Shown here piece after piece: positions 48,888 through 57,024 of a stretch of 64,000 nt of DNA. The DNA is from Hymenobacter sp. YIM 151858-1. GTDB taxonomy: Bacteria; Bacteroidota; Bacteroidia; Cytophagales; Hymenobacteraceae. Position 1 is the first letter of the stretch. Each line of letters begins with the position of its first letter. Position numbers and translations under genes: made by a program. The notes below the pieces were generated by a model, which worked only from the letters and a program-made list of their open reading frames with translations, was not told the DNA's origin and searched no databases. Where the stretch lies: assembly GCF_025979705.1 (NCBI RefSeq), contig NZ_CP110136.1:2170001-2234000 (forward strand), given 5' to 3'.

Positions 48888-50450
48888 ATGCACCACCTCA
48901 GCGAACAGGAGCTGATTCGTCGGCAGAAACTCGACGAACTCCAAAAGCTCGGCATTGAGCCGTATCCGTCCGAGCTGTTCGACGTGAACTTCTACGCCCA
49001 GGAAATTCACGATAACTATCACCCCGAGCTGAACAACTTCCAGGAAGTTCGCATGGCCGGCCGTCTGATGTCGGTGCGGGTAAAGGGCAAGGCCTCGTTT
49101 GCCGAGCTGCAGGACGCCTCGGGCCGCATTCAGCTCTACATCAACCGCGACGAAATTTGCCCCGGCGAGGACAAGGAGCTTTACAATACGGTGTTCAAGA
49201 AGCTGCTCGACCTAGGCGACTTTATCGCCGTAGAGGGCCGCGTGTTCAAGACGATGGTAGGCGAAACCTCGGTGCACGTTACCAGCTTCAAGCTGCTCTC
49301 GAAAGCCCTGCGCCCGCTACCCGTGGTAAAGGAGCGCGTAGACGAAGCCACCGGCGAGAAAATCACCTACGACGCCTTCACCGACCCCGAGCAGCGCTAC
49401 CGCCAGCGCTACGTTGACTTGGTAGTGAACCCGCACGTGCGCGACGCTTTCGTGAAGCGTACGCTGCTGGTGCAAGCCATGCGCAACTACCTCAACGACA
49501 AAGGCTACCTGGAGGTGGAAACCCCCATCCTGCAGCCTTTGTACGGCGGTGCCGCCGCGCGCCCCTTCAAAACGCACCACAACACCTTGGACATGACGCT
49601 GTACCTGCGCATTGCCAACGAGTTGTACCTGAAGCGCCTGATCGTGGGCGGTTTTGATGGCGTGTACGAATTCTCGAAGGACTTCCGCAACGAGGGCATG
49701 TCGCGCTTCCACAACCCCGAGTTCACCCAGATGGAGCTGTACGTAGCGTACAAAGACTACTACTGGATGATGGACCTGGTAGAGGAAATGGTGGAGCGCG
49801 TAGCCCTGGCCCTGCACGGCCAAACCGAGGTGAAGGTGGGCGAGAACCTCATCAACTTCCAGCGCCCCTGGAAGCGCTTCACCATGGCCGAAGCCATTGA
49901 GCACTACACCGGCTTTAATATTGAGGGCAAGAGCGAAGAAGAGCTGCGCGCCGCCGCCAAAGACCTGAAAGTCGGCCTCGACCCGAGCATGGGCAAGGCC
50001 AAAATCATCGACGAGATTTTCGGGGAGCACGTGGAGCCCAAGCTGATTCAGCCGACGTTCATCACCGACTACCCGGTGGAGATGTCGCCGCTGGCCAAGA
50101 AGCACCGCTCGAAGCCGGGCCTCGTGGAGCGTTTCGAAGCCATCTGCAACGGCAAAGAAATCTGCAACGCCTTCTCCGAGCTCAACGACCCCATCGACCA
50201 GCGCAAGCGTTTTGAGGATCAGCTGGAGCTCGGCAAGCGCGGCGACACCGAGGCCATGGTACTCGACGAGGACTTCCTGCGCGCGCTGGAGTACGGCATG
50301 CCGCCCACGGCTGGCCTGGGCATCGGCATCGACCGTTTGTCGATGATTATGACTAACTCGCACTCCATTCAGGACGTGCTCTTCTTCCCGCAGATGAAGC
50401 CGGAGAAGGCCGAAACCCTGACCGAGAAATCGGAGAAGCCAGTAGAGTAA
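48888..50450 (+). CDS. lysS: lysyl-tRNA synthetase (class II)
   Basis: A 520-residue class IIb aminoacyl-tRNA synthetase. The N-terminal OB-fold anticodon domain spans about 55-155 ([21 protein letters not shown]). The catalytic domain has motif 1 within [19 protein letters not shown], motif 2 [14 protein letters not shown] (about 255-268) and motif 3 [13 protein letters not shown] (about 478-490). A short acidic tail ([15 protein letters not shown]) extends the usual end. The promoter and start are well placed. A palindrome and candidate small RNAs follow. Confidence 0.96.
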   Translation: MHHLSEQELIRRQKLDELQKLGIEPYPSELFDVNFYAQEIHDNYHPELNNFQEVRMAGRLMSVRVKGKASFAELQDASGRIQLYINRDEICPGEDKELYNTVFKKLLDLGDFIAVEGRVFKTMVGETSVHVTSFKLLSKALRPLPVVKERVDEATGEKITYDAFTDPEQRYRQRYVDLVVNPHVRDAFVKRTLLVQAMRNYLNDKGYLEVETPILQPLYGGAAARPFKTHHNTLDMTLYLRIANELYLKRLIVGGFDGVYEFSKDFRNEGMSRFHNPEFTQMELYVAYKDYYWMMDLVEEMVERVALALHGQTEVKVGENLINFQRPWKRFTMAEAIEHYTGFNIEGKSEEELRAAAKDLKVGLDPSMGKAKIIDEIFGEHVEPKLIQPTFITDYPVEMSPLAKKHRSKPGLVERFEAICNGKEICNAFSELNDPIDQRKRFEDQLELGKRGDTEAMVLDEDFLRALEYGMPPTAGLGIGIDRLSMIMTNSHSIQDVLFFPQMKPEKAETLTEKSEKPVE

Positions 50451-50455
50451 AACAA

Positions 50456-50558
50456 TGTAGCGCGGGCTTTAGCCCGCGTTTGCGTGAACGATGTCGTTGT
50501 TGCATCGACAACTCAACGATTTTGTTCTGGCAAACGCGGGCTAAAGCCCGCGCTACAA
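50456..50558. repeat. palindromic repeat family C, short copy 4
   Basis: Perfect 28-bp arms (50456-50483 with 50531-50558), starting TGTAGCGCGGGCTTTAGCCC. The loop holds GTGAACGATGTCG and AACGATTTTGTTCTGG, which match phrases of the larger copies. It lies six bases after the lysS stop and could act as its terminator. Confidence 0.85.
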
Positions 50559-50559
50559 A

Positions 50560-50735
50560 AAGTCGAAAGCCCCTCGTACCTATCACGTACGGGGGGCTTT
50601 CTTTTATGAAATCCGTTAACCAATCCGGCCGGTACGAAACGAAGAAGCTTGCGATGGACACGTACGATTTTACTACGCAGGTTGTTTGACCAGATCCTGG
50701 CAGAAGCTCTACGGTCGGCAATTTTACTTCGGAAC
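50560..50735 (-). ncRNA. candidate small RNA 1 (tandem pair)
   Basis: On the minus strand, a 93-nt body (50641-50733) is followed by a terminator-like hairpin (50567-50601) with a CTTTTT tail at its 3' side. The body matches 50924-51014 at about 78-80% identity. The two copies differ by small insertions and deletions that break any shared reading frame, so the repeat is probably RNA or non-coding DNA. A possible promoter (TTG, 16 bases, TACAATTG) lies at about 50770-50797. A short minus-strand frame crosses this region but is not kept in the other copy. Confidence 0.3.
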
Positions 50736-50837
50736 GTCTATCCGACTTTCAATTTTAACCGATTTCAATTGTATAAACGCCCTCGCTCTCAAAAGGTTGT
50801 GGGTGTTGCAATATTTTTTTGAAATCAGGACCTAGGG

Positions 50838-51020
50838 GAAAAATCAGAAGGCCTCGCACCCAATAACGGTGCGAGGCCTTCTTCACAGAATCAACTTCAG
50901 CAGATCAACGAAGTAGCTTAATCCGAAGAAGCTTGCGATGGATCGGTAAGATTTTGCTGGGCGGATGTTTAACCAGTCCGGCCAGAAGCACTACCGTCGG
51001 CAATTTTGCTTCGGGGGCTA
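50838..51020 (-). ncRNA. candidate small RNA 2 (tandem pair)
   Basis: On the minus strand, a 91-nt body (50924-51014), a spacer, then a perfect 14-bp hairpin (50847-50860 with 50868-50881) and a GATTTTT tail. The layout matches candidate 1. Upstream, an approximate -7 box (AGTCTTTG) lies just before the body. Apart from these two units, the stretch 50606-51098 holds one CCTAGG site and AT-rich sequence. Confidence 0.3.
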
Positions 51021-51098
51021 AATCAAAGACTATTTCAAGTCGATTTCTAAGTTCTTTAACGCAACGCCGGCTGAGTGGTTACAGCCGACAACGAAATT

Positions 51099-51782
51099 TT
51101 ACTTGCTGGTGTCGCCCGAGCCGGTAGCATTGCCTGCCACGCCGCCGCCCGTGGCGCTGGTGCCACCCGAGCCGCCCGAAGCGCTACCCGAGCCACTACC
51201 GCCGGCTGAGCTGCCGCTGCCCGTTGACGAAGAACCGCTGCGGCCGGCATTGCTGCCCGCCGAACTGGCCGTGCTGGCTGCGCTGCCCGTGGTACCGCTG
51301 CCGCCGCCCGACGACGAGCCACCTGAGCCCGAGCCACCGGCAGAAGAGCCGCCTCCGGCAGACGACCCACCGGATGCCGAGCCACCGCCCGAGGAGCTGC
51401 CCGAACCCGAACCGCCACCGGCCGACGATGAACCGCCGCCCGAGGCTGAGCCACTACCCGACGACGAGCCGCCGCCGGAACCACCCGAGCCACCGCCCGA
51501 ACGGCTGCCGCCGCCACCTTGGCCGCCCATGCCCGCCAGGGCATCTTCGGCACCGGCCTTATCGGCGCTGCCGCCTTGGCCGCCCCCACCTTTCATCGCA
51601 TCAAGCCGCGAGAGGCCGTCTTGCAGGAGTTTGTTCAGGTCGTCGCCGAACTTACCCAACGACTTGCCCAGGCTTTCGCGTGTAGCAGTGCCCGCGTCGG
51701 GGGCCATTAGCAGACCAGCCACAATACCGGCGCTGGCGCCGGCCAACAACGCGAGGAGTACTTTACCGCTGTTGTCTTTCAT
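51099..51782 (-). CDS. YtxH-domain protein with a long Gly/Ser tail
   Basis: A 227-residue protein. The N-terminal 50 residues form a YtxH domain: short polar start, a membrane-spanning GKVLLALLAGASAGIVAGLL, then MAPDAGTATRESLGKSLG. From about residue 75 to the end it is almost only Gly, Ser, Ala and Thr (SGGGSSSAGGGSGSGSSSGG), a flexible low-complexity tail. YtxH proteins are stress-related membrane proteins. The ATG at 51782 starts the domain. The opposite strand shows a long proline-rich frame that is only the complement. Its neighbour at 51933 has an almost identical membrane segment, so the two are paralogues. Confidence 0.8.
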   Translation of the reverse strand: MKDNSGKVLLALLAGASAGIVAGLLMAPDAGTATRESLGKSLGKFGDDLNKLLQDGLSRLDAMKGGGGQGGSADKAGAEDALAGMGGQGGGGSRSGGGSGGSGGGSSSGSGSASGGGSSSAGGGSGSGSSSGGGSASGGSSAGGGSSAGGSGSGGSSSGGGSGTTGSAASTASSAGSNAGRSGSSSTGSGSSAGGSGSGSASGGSGGTSATGGGVAGNATGSGDTSK

Positions 51783-51876
51783 AAATAGCAGGGTGTTAAG
51801 GTTAAGGGGGAGAACAAAGTGCGTGGCCATGCGGCCGGTAGGTTCCTAACGCGGATACGCCGGGAAAGTTGTGCAA

Positions 51877-51914
51877 AAAAAGGCCCCGCACCAGGGAGGT
51901 ACGGGGCCTTTTGC
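51877..51914 (-). terminator. terminator between the two YtxH genes
   Basis: GGCCCCG-based hairpin (CAAAAGGCCCCGTACC against a near-complement) with a T7 run on the minus strand. It ends the upstream YtxH-CsbD transcript, so the paralogues are separate units. Confidence 0.75.
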
Positions 51915-51932
51915 AAGGAGCTAACGCTTGGC

Positions 51933-52367
51933 TTACAAGTCGTTCAGCAGCTTCACGATTTCGCGCTTGCTCTTGCCGAGCTTGTCCTGCAGGCGGCCTA
52001 CGAGGTCGTCGGCGGCGCCTTCGGTGTATACCAGGTCATCGTCGGTCAGCTGGGCGTACTGCTGCTTCAGCTTGCCTTTCGACACGTTCCAGTCGCCTTT
52101 CATGTTCAGGCTGCTGCCGGCGCCGGTTACGCCCAGGTCTTCCAGCTTTTCGGTCAGGCTCTTGAACGAGGTATCGAGTTGGGTACCGAGCTTCGAGAGG
52201 GTATCGTTCAGCTGGTCGCCGTATTTGCCGGCGTAGTTTTTCAGGTTGCCGCGGGTGGCGCTGCCTTTGTCGGGGGCCATCAGCAGGCCGGCTACGATAC
52301 CAGCGCTAGCGCCAGCCAGCACGGCCAGCAGGATCTTGCCCGAGTTGTTGTCTTCGTTGTAAGACAT
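51933..52367 (-). CDS. YtxH-CsbD fusion stress protein
   Basis: A 144-residue protein combining a YtxH-type membrane segment (about 8-45, GKILLAVLAGASAGIVAGLL and MAPDKGSATRGNL), a helical linker (TLSKLGTQLDTSFKSLTEKL), and a CsbD-like C-terminal domain. The CsbD part has the family text GDWNVSKGKLKQQYAQLTDDDL and GRLQDKLGKSKREI. CsbD proteins are sigma-B or general-stress induced in other bacteria and normally stand alone at about 60-70 residues; the join to YtxH would tether it to the membrane. It has its own terminator. Confidence 0.82.
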   Translation of the reverse strand: MSYNEDNNSGKILLAVLAGASAGIVAGLLMAPDKGSATRGNLKNYAGKYGDQLNDTLSKLGTQLDTSFKSLTEKLEDLGVTGAGSSLNMKGDWNVSKGKLKQQYAQLTDDDLVYTEGAADDLVGRLQDKLGKSKREIVKLLNDL

Positions 52368-52619
52368 GATTGTAGGAGGGTGTGGGTTGAAAGAAAGATT
52401 CAGGTAAGGAAAATCGGCTAATGAAGCTCATCGGCTGATTTGCCGTGCTATACGCAAGGCCAACCGATGAGTTGTGCGGAGAACCCAAGAAAATAGCTCC
52501 GGCGCAATATTAGCGTAATTGATTATTCAACCCTACTCCCTAGGTCAGCAATTGGCTTACTTGGCCGGCAATGGCGGTTTCAACGTACTTTTCGGCACCA
52601 CTACTCCCCCACTTACCCC

Positions 52620-52871
52620 ATGTCTATGCGCCTGCTTGTAGCCGCTGCGTTGCTGGCCTCGGTACTCTCGGGTGCCTGCCAGCGAAGCGCTTCGCCCACC
52701 GCCTCAGCCGATTGCATCAACGAGAGCAACATCCGGAAAGACGCCATGTGTACCATGCAGTACGACCCGGTGTGCGGCTGCGACAACAAAACCTACTCCA
52801 ACGCCTGCGTAGCCACCAACGCGGGCGTAACCAAGTTCACGAAGGGCGCATGCCCCGGCTCCAACAACTAA
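52620..52871 (+). CDS. Kazal-type inhibitor-domain lipoprotein
   Basis: An 83-residue lipoprotein: signal peptide with lipobox LSGAC (cysteine at residue 20), a short linker, then a Kazal-like domain. The domain contains DCINESNIRKDAMCTMQYDP, VCGCDNKTYSNACVATNAGV and the closing GACPG. Cysteines number six, as expected for three disulfides. Proteins like this could inhibit serine proteases at the cell surface; activity in bacteria is mostly inferred. It is followed 16 bp later by a cupin gene on the same strand. A CCCTAGGTCAG box lies about 80 bases upstream. Confidence 0.85.
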   Translation: MSMRLLVAAALLASVLSGACQRSASPTASADCINESNIRKDAMCTMQYDPVCGCDNKTYSNACVATNAGVTKFTKGACPGSNN

Positions 52872-52887
52872 CTGCCCTACCTGCATC

Positions 52888-53256
52888 ATGGCTGAGAAAC
52901 GCTACGTTCTGAACCCCGCGCCCTTTGTGGTGCCCACCACCGATGGCAAACTCATTGAGGAGCACGTGGGCCACGCCAGTACCGGCACCGGCCAATACAG
53001 CCTCGCCCACATGGTGGCCCCGCCGCAGTGGAGCGAGCCGCACCAAACCCCGCAGTTCGACGAAATAACCATTGTGGTGCGCGGCCGCAAACGCTTCGAG
53101 ATTGACGGCGACGTGGTGGAGCTCGGCGCCGGGCAGGCCTTGCTGATTAAGGCCGGGGCGCGCATCCGCTACTCCAACCCGTTTGCGGAGGAGTGCGAGT
53201 ATTGGTCGATATGTGTGCCGGCGTTTAGCCCGGATACGGTGAACCGGGAGGAATAA
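52888..53256 (+). CDS. cupin-domain protein
   Basis: A 122-residue single-domain cupin. Metal ligands are expected in the first motif EPHQTPQFDEITIVVRG (histidine at about 51, glutamate at about 58) and the second motif around AGARIRYSNPFAEECEYW; the second histidine is not obvious, so metal binding may be weak. Cupins of this size include small oxygenases, isomerases and sugar-binding regulators, and nothing here fixes the reaction. The 16-bp gap from the Kazal gene suggests a shared transcript, although the two functions do not clearly relate. Confidence 0.8.
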   Translation: MAEKRYVLNPAPFVVPTTDGKLIEEHVGHASTGTGQYSLAHMVAPPQWSEPHQTPQFDEITIVVRGRKRFEIDGDVVELGAGQALLIKAGARIRYSNPFAEECEYWSICVPAFSPDTVNREE

Positions 53257-53267
53257 CGGGCCCTTTT

Positions 53268-53462
53268 GTCATCCTGAGGCAGGAAGGACCTTACTGGGAC
53301 CTCACCCCCCGGCCCCCTCTCCAAAGGGAGAGGGGGAGTGTATGCTACCTGAAGTCAGCAAATGAGCAGCCTCGGCAAGCTCGGCATGACCACCACCTAG
53401 GGAATGCTGTGCTTAGGTGGTACGGGCACGGTAAGGTCCTTCGGCTCGCGCCTCAGGATGAC
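53268..53462. mobile_element. MITE-like element with terminal inverted repeats
   Basis: About 195 bp. Left end GTCATCCTGAGGC...GAAGGACCTTAC (53268-53294), right end GTAAGGTCCTTC...GCCTCAGGATGAC (53431-53462), complementary over about 25 of 27 bases with a small insertion. Inside are a family B short copy, a hairpin of ACCACCTAG and CTTAGGTGGT, and a CCTAGG site. There is no ORF. Solo ends resembling it occur near 85-103 and 7815-7836. The gap after it (53463-53538) has no gene. Confidence 0.55.
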
Positions 53463-53538
53463 AGATGGTTACAGGCCGCCGCTGCTTTGTCGCCTGAGGT
53501 TACGGGCTCCTTGCTCTTAACTCCTGGCTTCTTGTTCC

Positions 53539-54297
53539 TCACCCCATCAGCCACTTGCGTAGCTCGGGGGTGCGGTGGGTGCTGCTCACGAGTTCGGCCT
53601 CGGGGAGGGCTTTGAGCTTCACGGCCAGGGTATCATTGAAGTAGGGCTCGAGGCGTTCGATGGCGCTGAGCTGCACGATTTCGCTGCGGTTGAGGCGGAA
53701 GAACTGCGCCGGATCGAGCACGGCCTCGAGCTGGCTGAGGGTTTCGTTGAGCACGTAGGCGCGGCCCTGCCGGTCGATGGCGTGCGTAACGCCGTGGCGC
53801 AGCTGAAAATAGGCCAGCTCGGCTACCTCCAGCAGGTACAGCCCGGTGCGCGATTTGCTTACCAGGCGCTGCTTGTACTGCGGCGCGGCCGGCGGGCGCA
53901 GGCTGGCGGCCAGCTGCTGCAGCACATCGCCCTGAAAAGCCTGCCGCAGCCGCTCGTACTTCTGGAGGGCGGCGGCAAAGTGAGCGTACTGCACCGGCTT
54001 GAGCACGTAGGCAATGCCGTTTTGCTCGAAAGCCTGCACCAAAAACGAGTCGTAGGCGGTAATGAACACCACGGGGCTGCCAACCTGCACCTGCCGGAAC
54101 AGCCCGAACACGTTGCCATCGAGCAGCTCGATGTCGGACAGGATCAGGTCGGGCGCGGGGTGCGTGCGCAGGTAGTCGGCGGCCTCGCTTACCTGCTGAA
54201 ACTCGGCCACCACGGTGGCGGCGGGGTTGTATTGCAGCAGCAGGCGCCGCACCTGCGCCGCGGCGGGTTCTTCGTCTTCAAGCAACAGGATGCGCAT
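53539..54297 (-). CDS. LytTR-family response regulator
   Basis: A 252-residue two-component regulator. The receiver domain (about 1-118) has the acidic pocket LLLEDEE, the phospho-acceptor D55 in LILSDIELLDG and the conserved lysine in YVLKPVQ. The C-terminal LytTR DNA-binding domain (about 145-250) has the segments GLYLLEVAELAYFQLRHG and FFRLNRSEIVQLSAIERLEP. Its start overlaps the 3' end of the kinase gene by 20 bases, so they are translationally coupled. Target genes are not apparent in the window. Confidence 0.93.
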   Translation of the reverse strand: MRILLLEDEEPAAAQVRRLLLQYNPAATVVAEFQQVSEAADYLRTHPAPDLILSDIELLDGNVFGLFRQVQVGSPVVFITAYDSFLVQAFEQNGIAYVLKPVQYAHFAAALQKYERLRQAFQGDVLQQLAASLRPPAAPQYKQRLVSKSRTGLYLLEVAELAYFQLRHGVTHAIDRQGRAYVLNETLSQLEAVLDPAQFFRLNRSEIVQLSAIERLEPYFNDTLAVKLKALPEAELVSSTHRTPELRKWLMG

Positions 54298-55336
54298 GGG
54301 CGGGTAAGGGTAGCGCGGCCGTAAGCGGCAGCGTAACGGTATAGGTTTCGGCGGTGGCCTCTACGCGCAAGGGCTCGGCGGCCACCAGGGCCACGCGGGC
54401 GCGCAGCCCCGCAAGGCCGCTGCCGGTACCGTCGGCGGGGGTGGGCCGGGGCCGCAGCTCGTTTTGCACCACCAAGGTCCTAGGTGTAATCAGCAGCCGA
54501 ATGGCCAGGGGGCGGCTGCGGCTGCCCACGTTGTGCTTCACGGCGTTGGTAAGCAGCTCCTGCACTGCGCCGGGCGGCACCAGCAACTGCGCCAGCTCGG
54601 CGGCGGGCAGCTGCACGTCTTCCGCGAACTGATACGCGGCCCCGAAGCGGCAGCGCAGCAGGTGGCAGTAGTCGCGGGCAAAGGCCAGCTCCTCGGCGAG
54701 CGGCACCACCTCCTGGGCGCGGGTGCGCACCAGGTAGCGGTACACCTCGGCCAGGCGCACCACGTAGTCGCGGGCCGGGGCGTTGCCGGGCTCGATGAGC
54801 GCGGCCAGGATGTTGAGGTTGTTGAACAGGAAATGCGGATCGACGTGCTGCTGCAGGGCGTGCAGCTGGGCGCGGGCCGCCTCTTTGCCCAGCCGCTCCA
54901 GCTCGGTTTGGGCGGCCGCGGCGTGCTGCTGGTACAAAAACGGCAGGTACAGGCCGCTCACGAGCAGGTACAAAAACAGGTTCGAGAAAAAGCTGCGCAC
55001 GTGCGGGTACCAATCCGGGCCGTAGGGCTGCCCTAGGTGCAGCAGCTTCAGCAGGGCCTCGGCACCCAGCAGCAGGGCCACGAACGCCAGGGCGCCCCAG
55101 CCCAGCAGCCGGAAGTAGTAGCCCGCGCCCTGCGGCACCTGCCCGCGGGCCAGCCAGCGGCGGTTGAGGGCATCGAGCAGCGTAACGGCTAGCAGCGCCT
55201 GCAAAAACAGCCAGAAGGGCGCGTCGGGGAACAGGTAAAACTCTTCGGGCCGGCTGGCCATGATCAGGCGCGTGTACACGGCCATGAGCAGGGCCAGCCC
55301 CAAAACCAGCAAGTAAAACAGCGGCGAACGGCGCAT
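54278..55336 (-). CDS. LytS-type membrane histidine kinase
   Basis: A 352-residue sensor kinase of the LytS/YpdA type. Four membrane helices fill the first half (about 8-24, 41-58, 80-98 and 118-135). A coiled coil leads to the His_kinase domain with H168 in LQQHVDPHFLFNNLN, followed by a HATPase region (VQELLTNAVKHNV, with the N-box, and GLAGLRARVAL). It partners the LytTR regulator downstream, with overlapping genes. Two CCTAGG sites are in the gene; one falls in a rare frame reading Pro-Arg instead of Leu-Gly. Confidence 0.92.
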   Translation of the reverse strand: MRRSPLFYLLVLGLALLMAVYTRLIMASRPEEFYLFPDAPFWLFLQALLAVTLLDALNRRWLARGQVPQGAGYYFRLLGWGALAFVALLLGAEALLKLLHLGQPYGPDWYPHVRSFFSNLFLYLLVSGLYLPFLYQQHAAAAQTELERLGKEAARAQLHALQQHVDPHFLFNNLNILAALIEPGNAPARDYVVRLAEVYRYLVRTRAQEVVPLAEELAFARDYCHLLRCRFGAAYQFAEDVQLPAAELAQLLVPPGAVQELLTNAVKHNVGSRSRPLAIRLLITPRTLVVQNELRPRPTPADGTGSGLAGLRARVALVAAEPLRVEATAETYTVTLPLTAALPLPAHAHPVA

Positions 55337-55366
55337 GGCTAAGCCCCTCCTAGGTGAGCGGGCAAG

Positions 55367-56143
55367 TTACTGCGTAATGGCCTTGCTCTCCTTGCCGGCC
55401 GCGTCGAAGAAGCGCAGCAGCGGCTGGCCCTGCTGATCGACGCCGATGGAGAGGCGCGTAACGCCCTGGGCGTCTTTGAAATCGAGCTTCGACTGATCTT
55501 TGTTTACCACCAGCATCAGGCGGTTCTGGCCCTGCTGGTCGTTCATCACCAACGCCGACGACTTGCTGAGCGTGGTGCCCATGTACACGCGCGGCATCAG
55601 GCCCAGCTTGCCCTCGCGCACGGCTTGCTTTTTTTCTTCGGGCGTGGCGTTTTTGTAGCGCTCCTCCAGCACGGGCATGCTCTCGGCAGGGGCGTCGTTG
55701 AAGGTGAGGCCGGCGGTGTAGTGCTGCTGGTTTTGCTGGTACGTAAGGGCAATTACCTGATCCTGCCCGAACCGGTCGAACGAGAGGTGGCCGCCGGCTT
55801 TCACGTTGCCCTTTTCGTCTTTGTTGCCGGCGAAGATCAGCCCGCCGCACTCCTCGCCTTTGTCGTTGTAGAACAGCAGGCCGGGCACGTCGCGCTTGTT
55901 TTCCAGGTACTTGCCGTCGATGGTCATGCCCTTCGGGAAACGCTCTTTGTTCGACATCACCATTTTCACGGTGCCGTCGCGCTCCACCACGTTGATGCGC
56001 TCCACCGATATTTCGGCAAAGCGCTGCGGCTTATCGGGCTTGCCGAAGGCGAACAACAAACCGAGGGCGGGTAGCAGCGTGGTAGCGGCGGCGTAGGTTT
56101 TCAGCAGTTTCACGTCGCGCTGGAGTTTGGCAGTGGGGTTCAT
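55367..56143 (-). CDS. membrane-anchored protein of unknown function
   Basis: A 258-residue protein with a basic N-terminus, one membrane segment (about 17-34, TYAAATTLLPALGLLFAF) and a large exterior part of short repeated strands. Text such as ISVERINVVERDGTVKMVMSNKERFPKG recurs in a looser form later (LMLVVNKDQSKLDFKD, TRLSIGVDQQGQPLLRFFDAAGK). This type of beta-repeat protein appears across Hymenobacter and related genera, without a known role. The ATG at 56143 places the anchor correctly. The stop lies 30 bases before the kinase gene start, so it may lead that operon. A near-consensus -7 box (CAGTTTTG) lies about 30 bases upstream. Confidence 0.7.
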   Translation of the reverse strand: MNPTAKLQRDVKLLKTYAAATTLLPALGLLFAFGKPDKPQRFAEISVERINVVERDGTVKMVMSNKERFPKGMTIDGKYLENKRDVPGLLFYNDKGEECGGLIFAGNKDEKGNVKAGGHLSFDRFGQDQVIALTYQQNQQHYTAGLTFNDAPAESMPVLEERYKNATPEEKKQAVREGKLGLMPRVYMGTTLSKSSALVMNDQQGQNRLMLVVNKDQSKLDFKDAQGVTRLSIGVDQQGQPLLRFFDAAGKESKAITQ

Positions 56144-56293
56144 GGCGTGGGGTTGTTTTTGGGTGATTGGATGCCCAAAACTGGCCCCTGGCACCGCCGG
56201 ATGCAGGCGAAATCGGGTGAGTGCCGGAAAAAGCGTGGGAGTGTGGGGAAAATAAGGGCCGAACTACCTGCCGGGGTTGGCAACGGCGACTCG

Positions 56294-56301
56294 TATCTTG
56301 G
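56294..56301 (+). promoter_or_regulatory. near-consensus -7 element (TATCTTGG)
   Basis: One mismatch from TAnnTTTG, ending three bases before the ATG at 56305, so the transcript would be leaderless. Confidence 0.35.
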
Positions 56302-56304
56302 CTT

Positions 56305-56973
56305 ATGCTTTTGCTTGTGCTCGTTGCCCAACTGCTGACGGCGTTTATCCCGCCCTCTCCGGCCCCGTCAATTGCCGCCCGACGGCCGCTGGCTTATTCG
56401 CTCCTGATCGAATCCAAACCCGACATGGGGCGCACGGCGTTTCTTATCCGGGTGCAGCGCGGCCCGCGCGTCACTAAGCTGGTATACGCGCGTCGCGACA
56501 GCATCAAGCGTTATTCCGACCCGGTGCAAGACAGCCTGATTCGTGAACTAAAGGCCATGTCAGCTGCTAACCCGCAGCTCCCTGGCTTAATACACGCCGC
56601 CGGCAGCCGCCTGATTGAAAACCAACGGCGCTACGGGGCATATACCCAAGACAGCATTACGCTAAAGAACGCTTGGGCCTCCAACCGAGCCTATATAGCC
56701 CTGCTCGATTCGGTTTTTCGGGCCGACGACGCGGCTTTTCGGGATTACGGCTCGGCGCGAACGGTGAATGGCCGGCACTCCGTGGTGCTTCATGCCACCG
56801 CTTACCGGCTGTACCGGCAGGCAACTGGCCTACCCGAGCGCAAAGCGTATATGACGGCGCCCGATTCGCACACGAATCCGCTTTTCGTGCGGCTGCTGAC
56901 GCAAACCCTGGCGCTATACCGCCACAACCACCCCGATTCGTTTATGGCCCCGCGCTATACCCGTGATTATTGA
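56305..56973 (+). CDS. secreted or anchored protein of unknown function
   Basis: A 222-residue protein. The first 20 residues (MLLLVLVAQLLTAFIPPSP) are a signal peptide or anchor. The mature part is helical and rich in Arg, Asp and Tyr (LVYARRDSIKRYSDPVQDSL, then YGAYTQDSITLKNAWASNRA). No cysteine, metal or catalytic motif is evident and I do not recognise a family. The start at 56305 is preferred to the frame beginning 56221, because the hydrophobic segment then opens the protein and the promoter is placed directly before it. Confidence 0.62.
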   Translation: MLLLVLVAQLLTAFIPPSPAPSIAARRPLAYSLLIESKPDMGRTAFLIRVQRGPRVTKLVYARRDSIKRYSDPVQDSLIRELKAMSAANPQLPGLIHAAGSRLIENQRRYGAYTQDSITLKNAWASNRAYIALLDSVFRADDAAFRDYGSARTVNGRHSVVLHATAYRLYRQATGLPERKAYMTAPDSHTNPLFVRLLTQTLALYRHNHPDSFMAPRYTRDY

Positions 56974-57012
56974 GTAAGCCCCACCGCCTGCTACCTTCCC
57001 CGCCCCAACTGC

Positions 57013-57020
57013 TACTCTTG
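57013..57020 (+). promoter_or_regulatory. near-consensus -7 element (TACTCTTG)
   Basis: One mismatch from TAnnTTTG, ending four bases before the ATG at 57025. Confidence 0.35.
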
Positions 57021-57024
57021 CCTC

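Noticed and set aside
51103-51849. Proline- and glutamate-rich plus-strand frame
   Set aside because: It is the complement of the Gly/Ser tail. The minus strand has the conserved YtxH segment and a matching paralogue.
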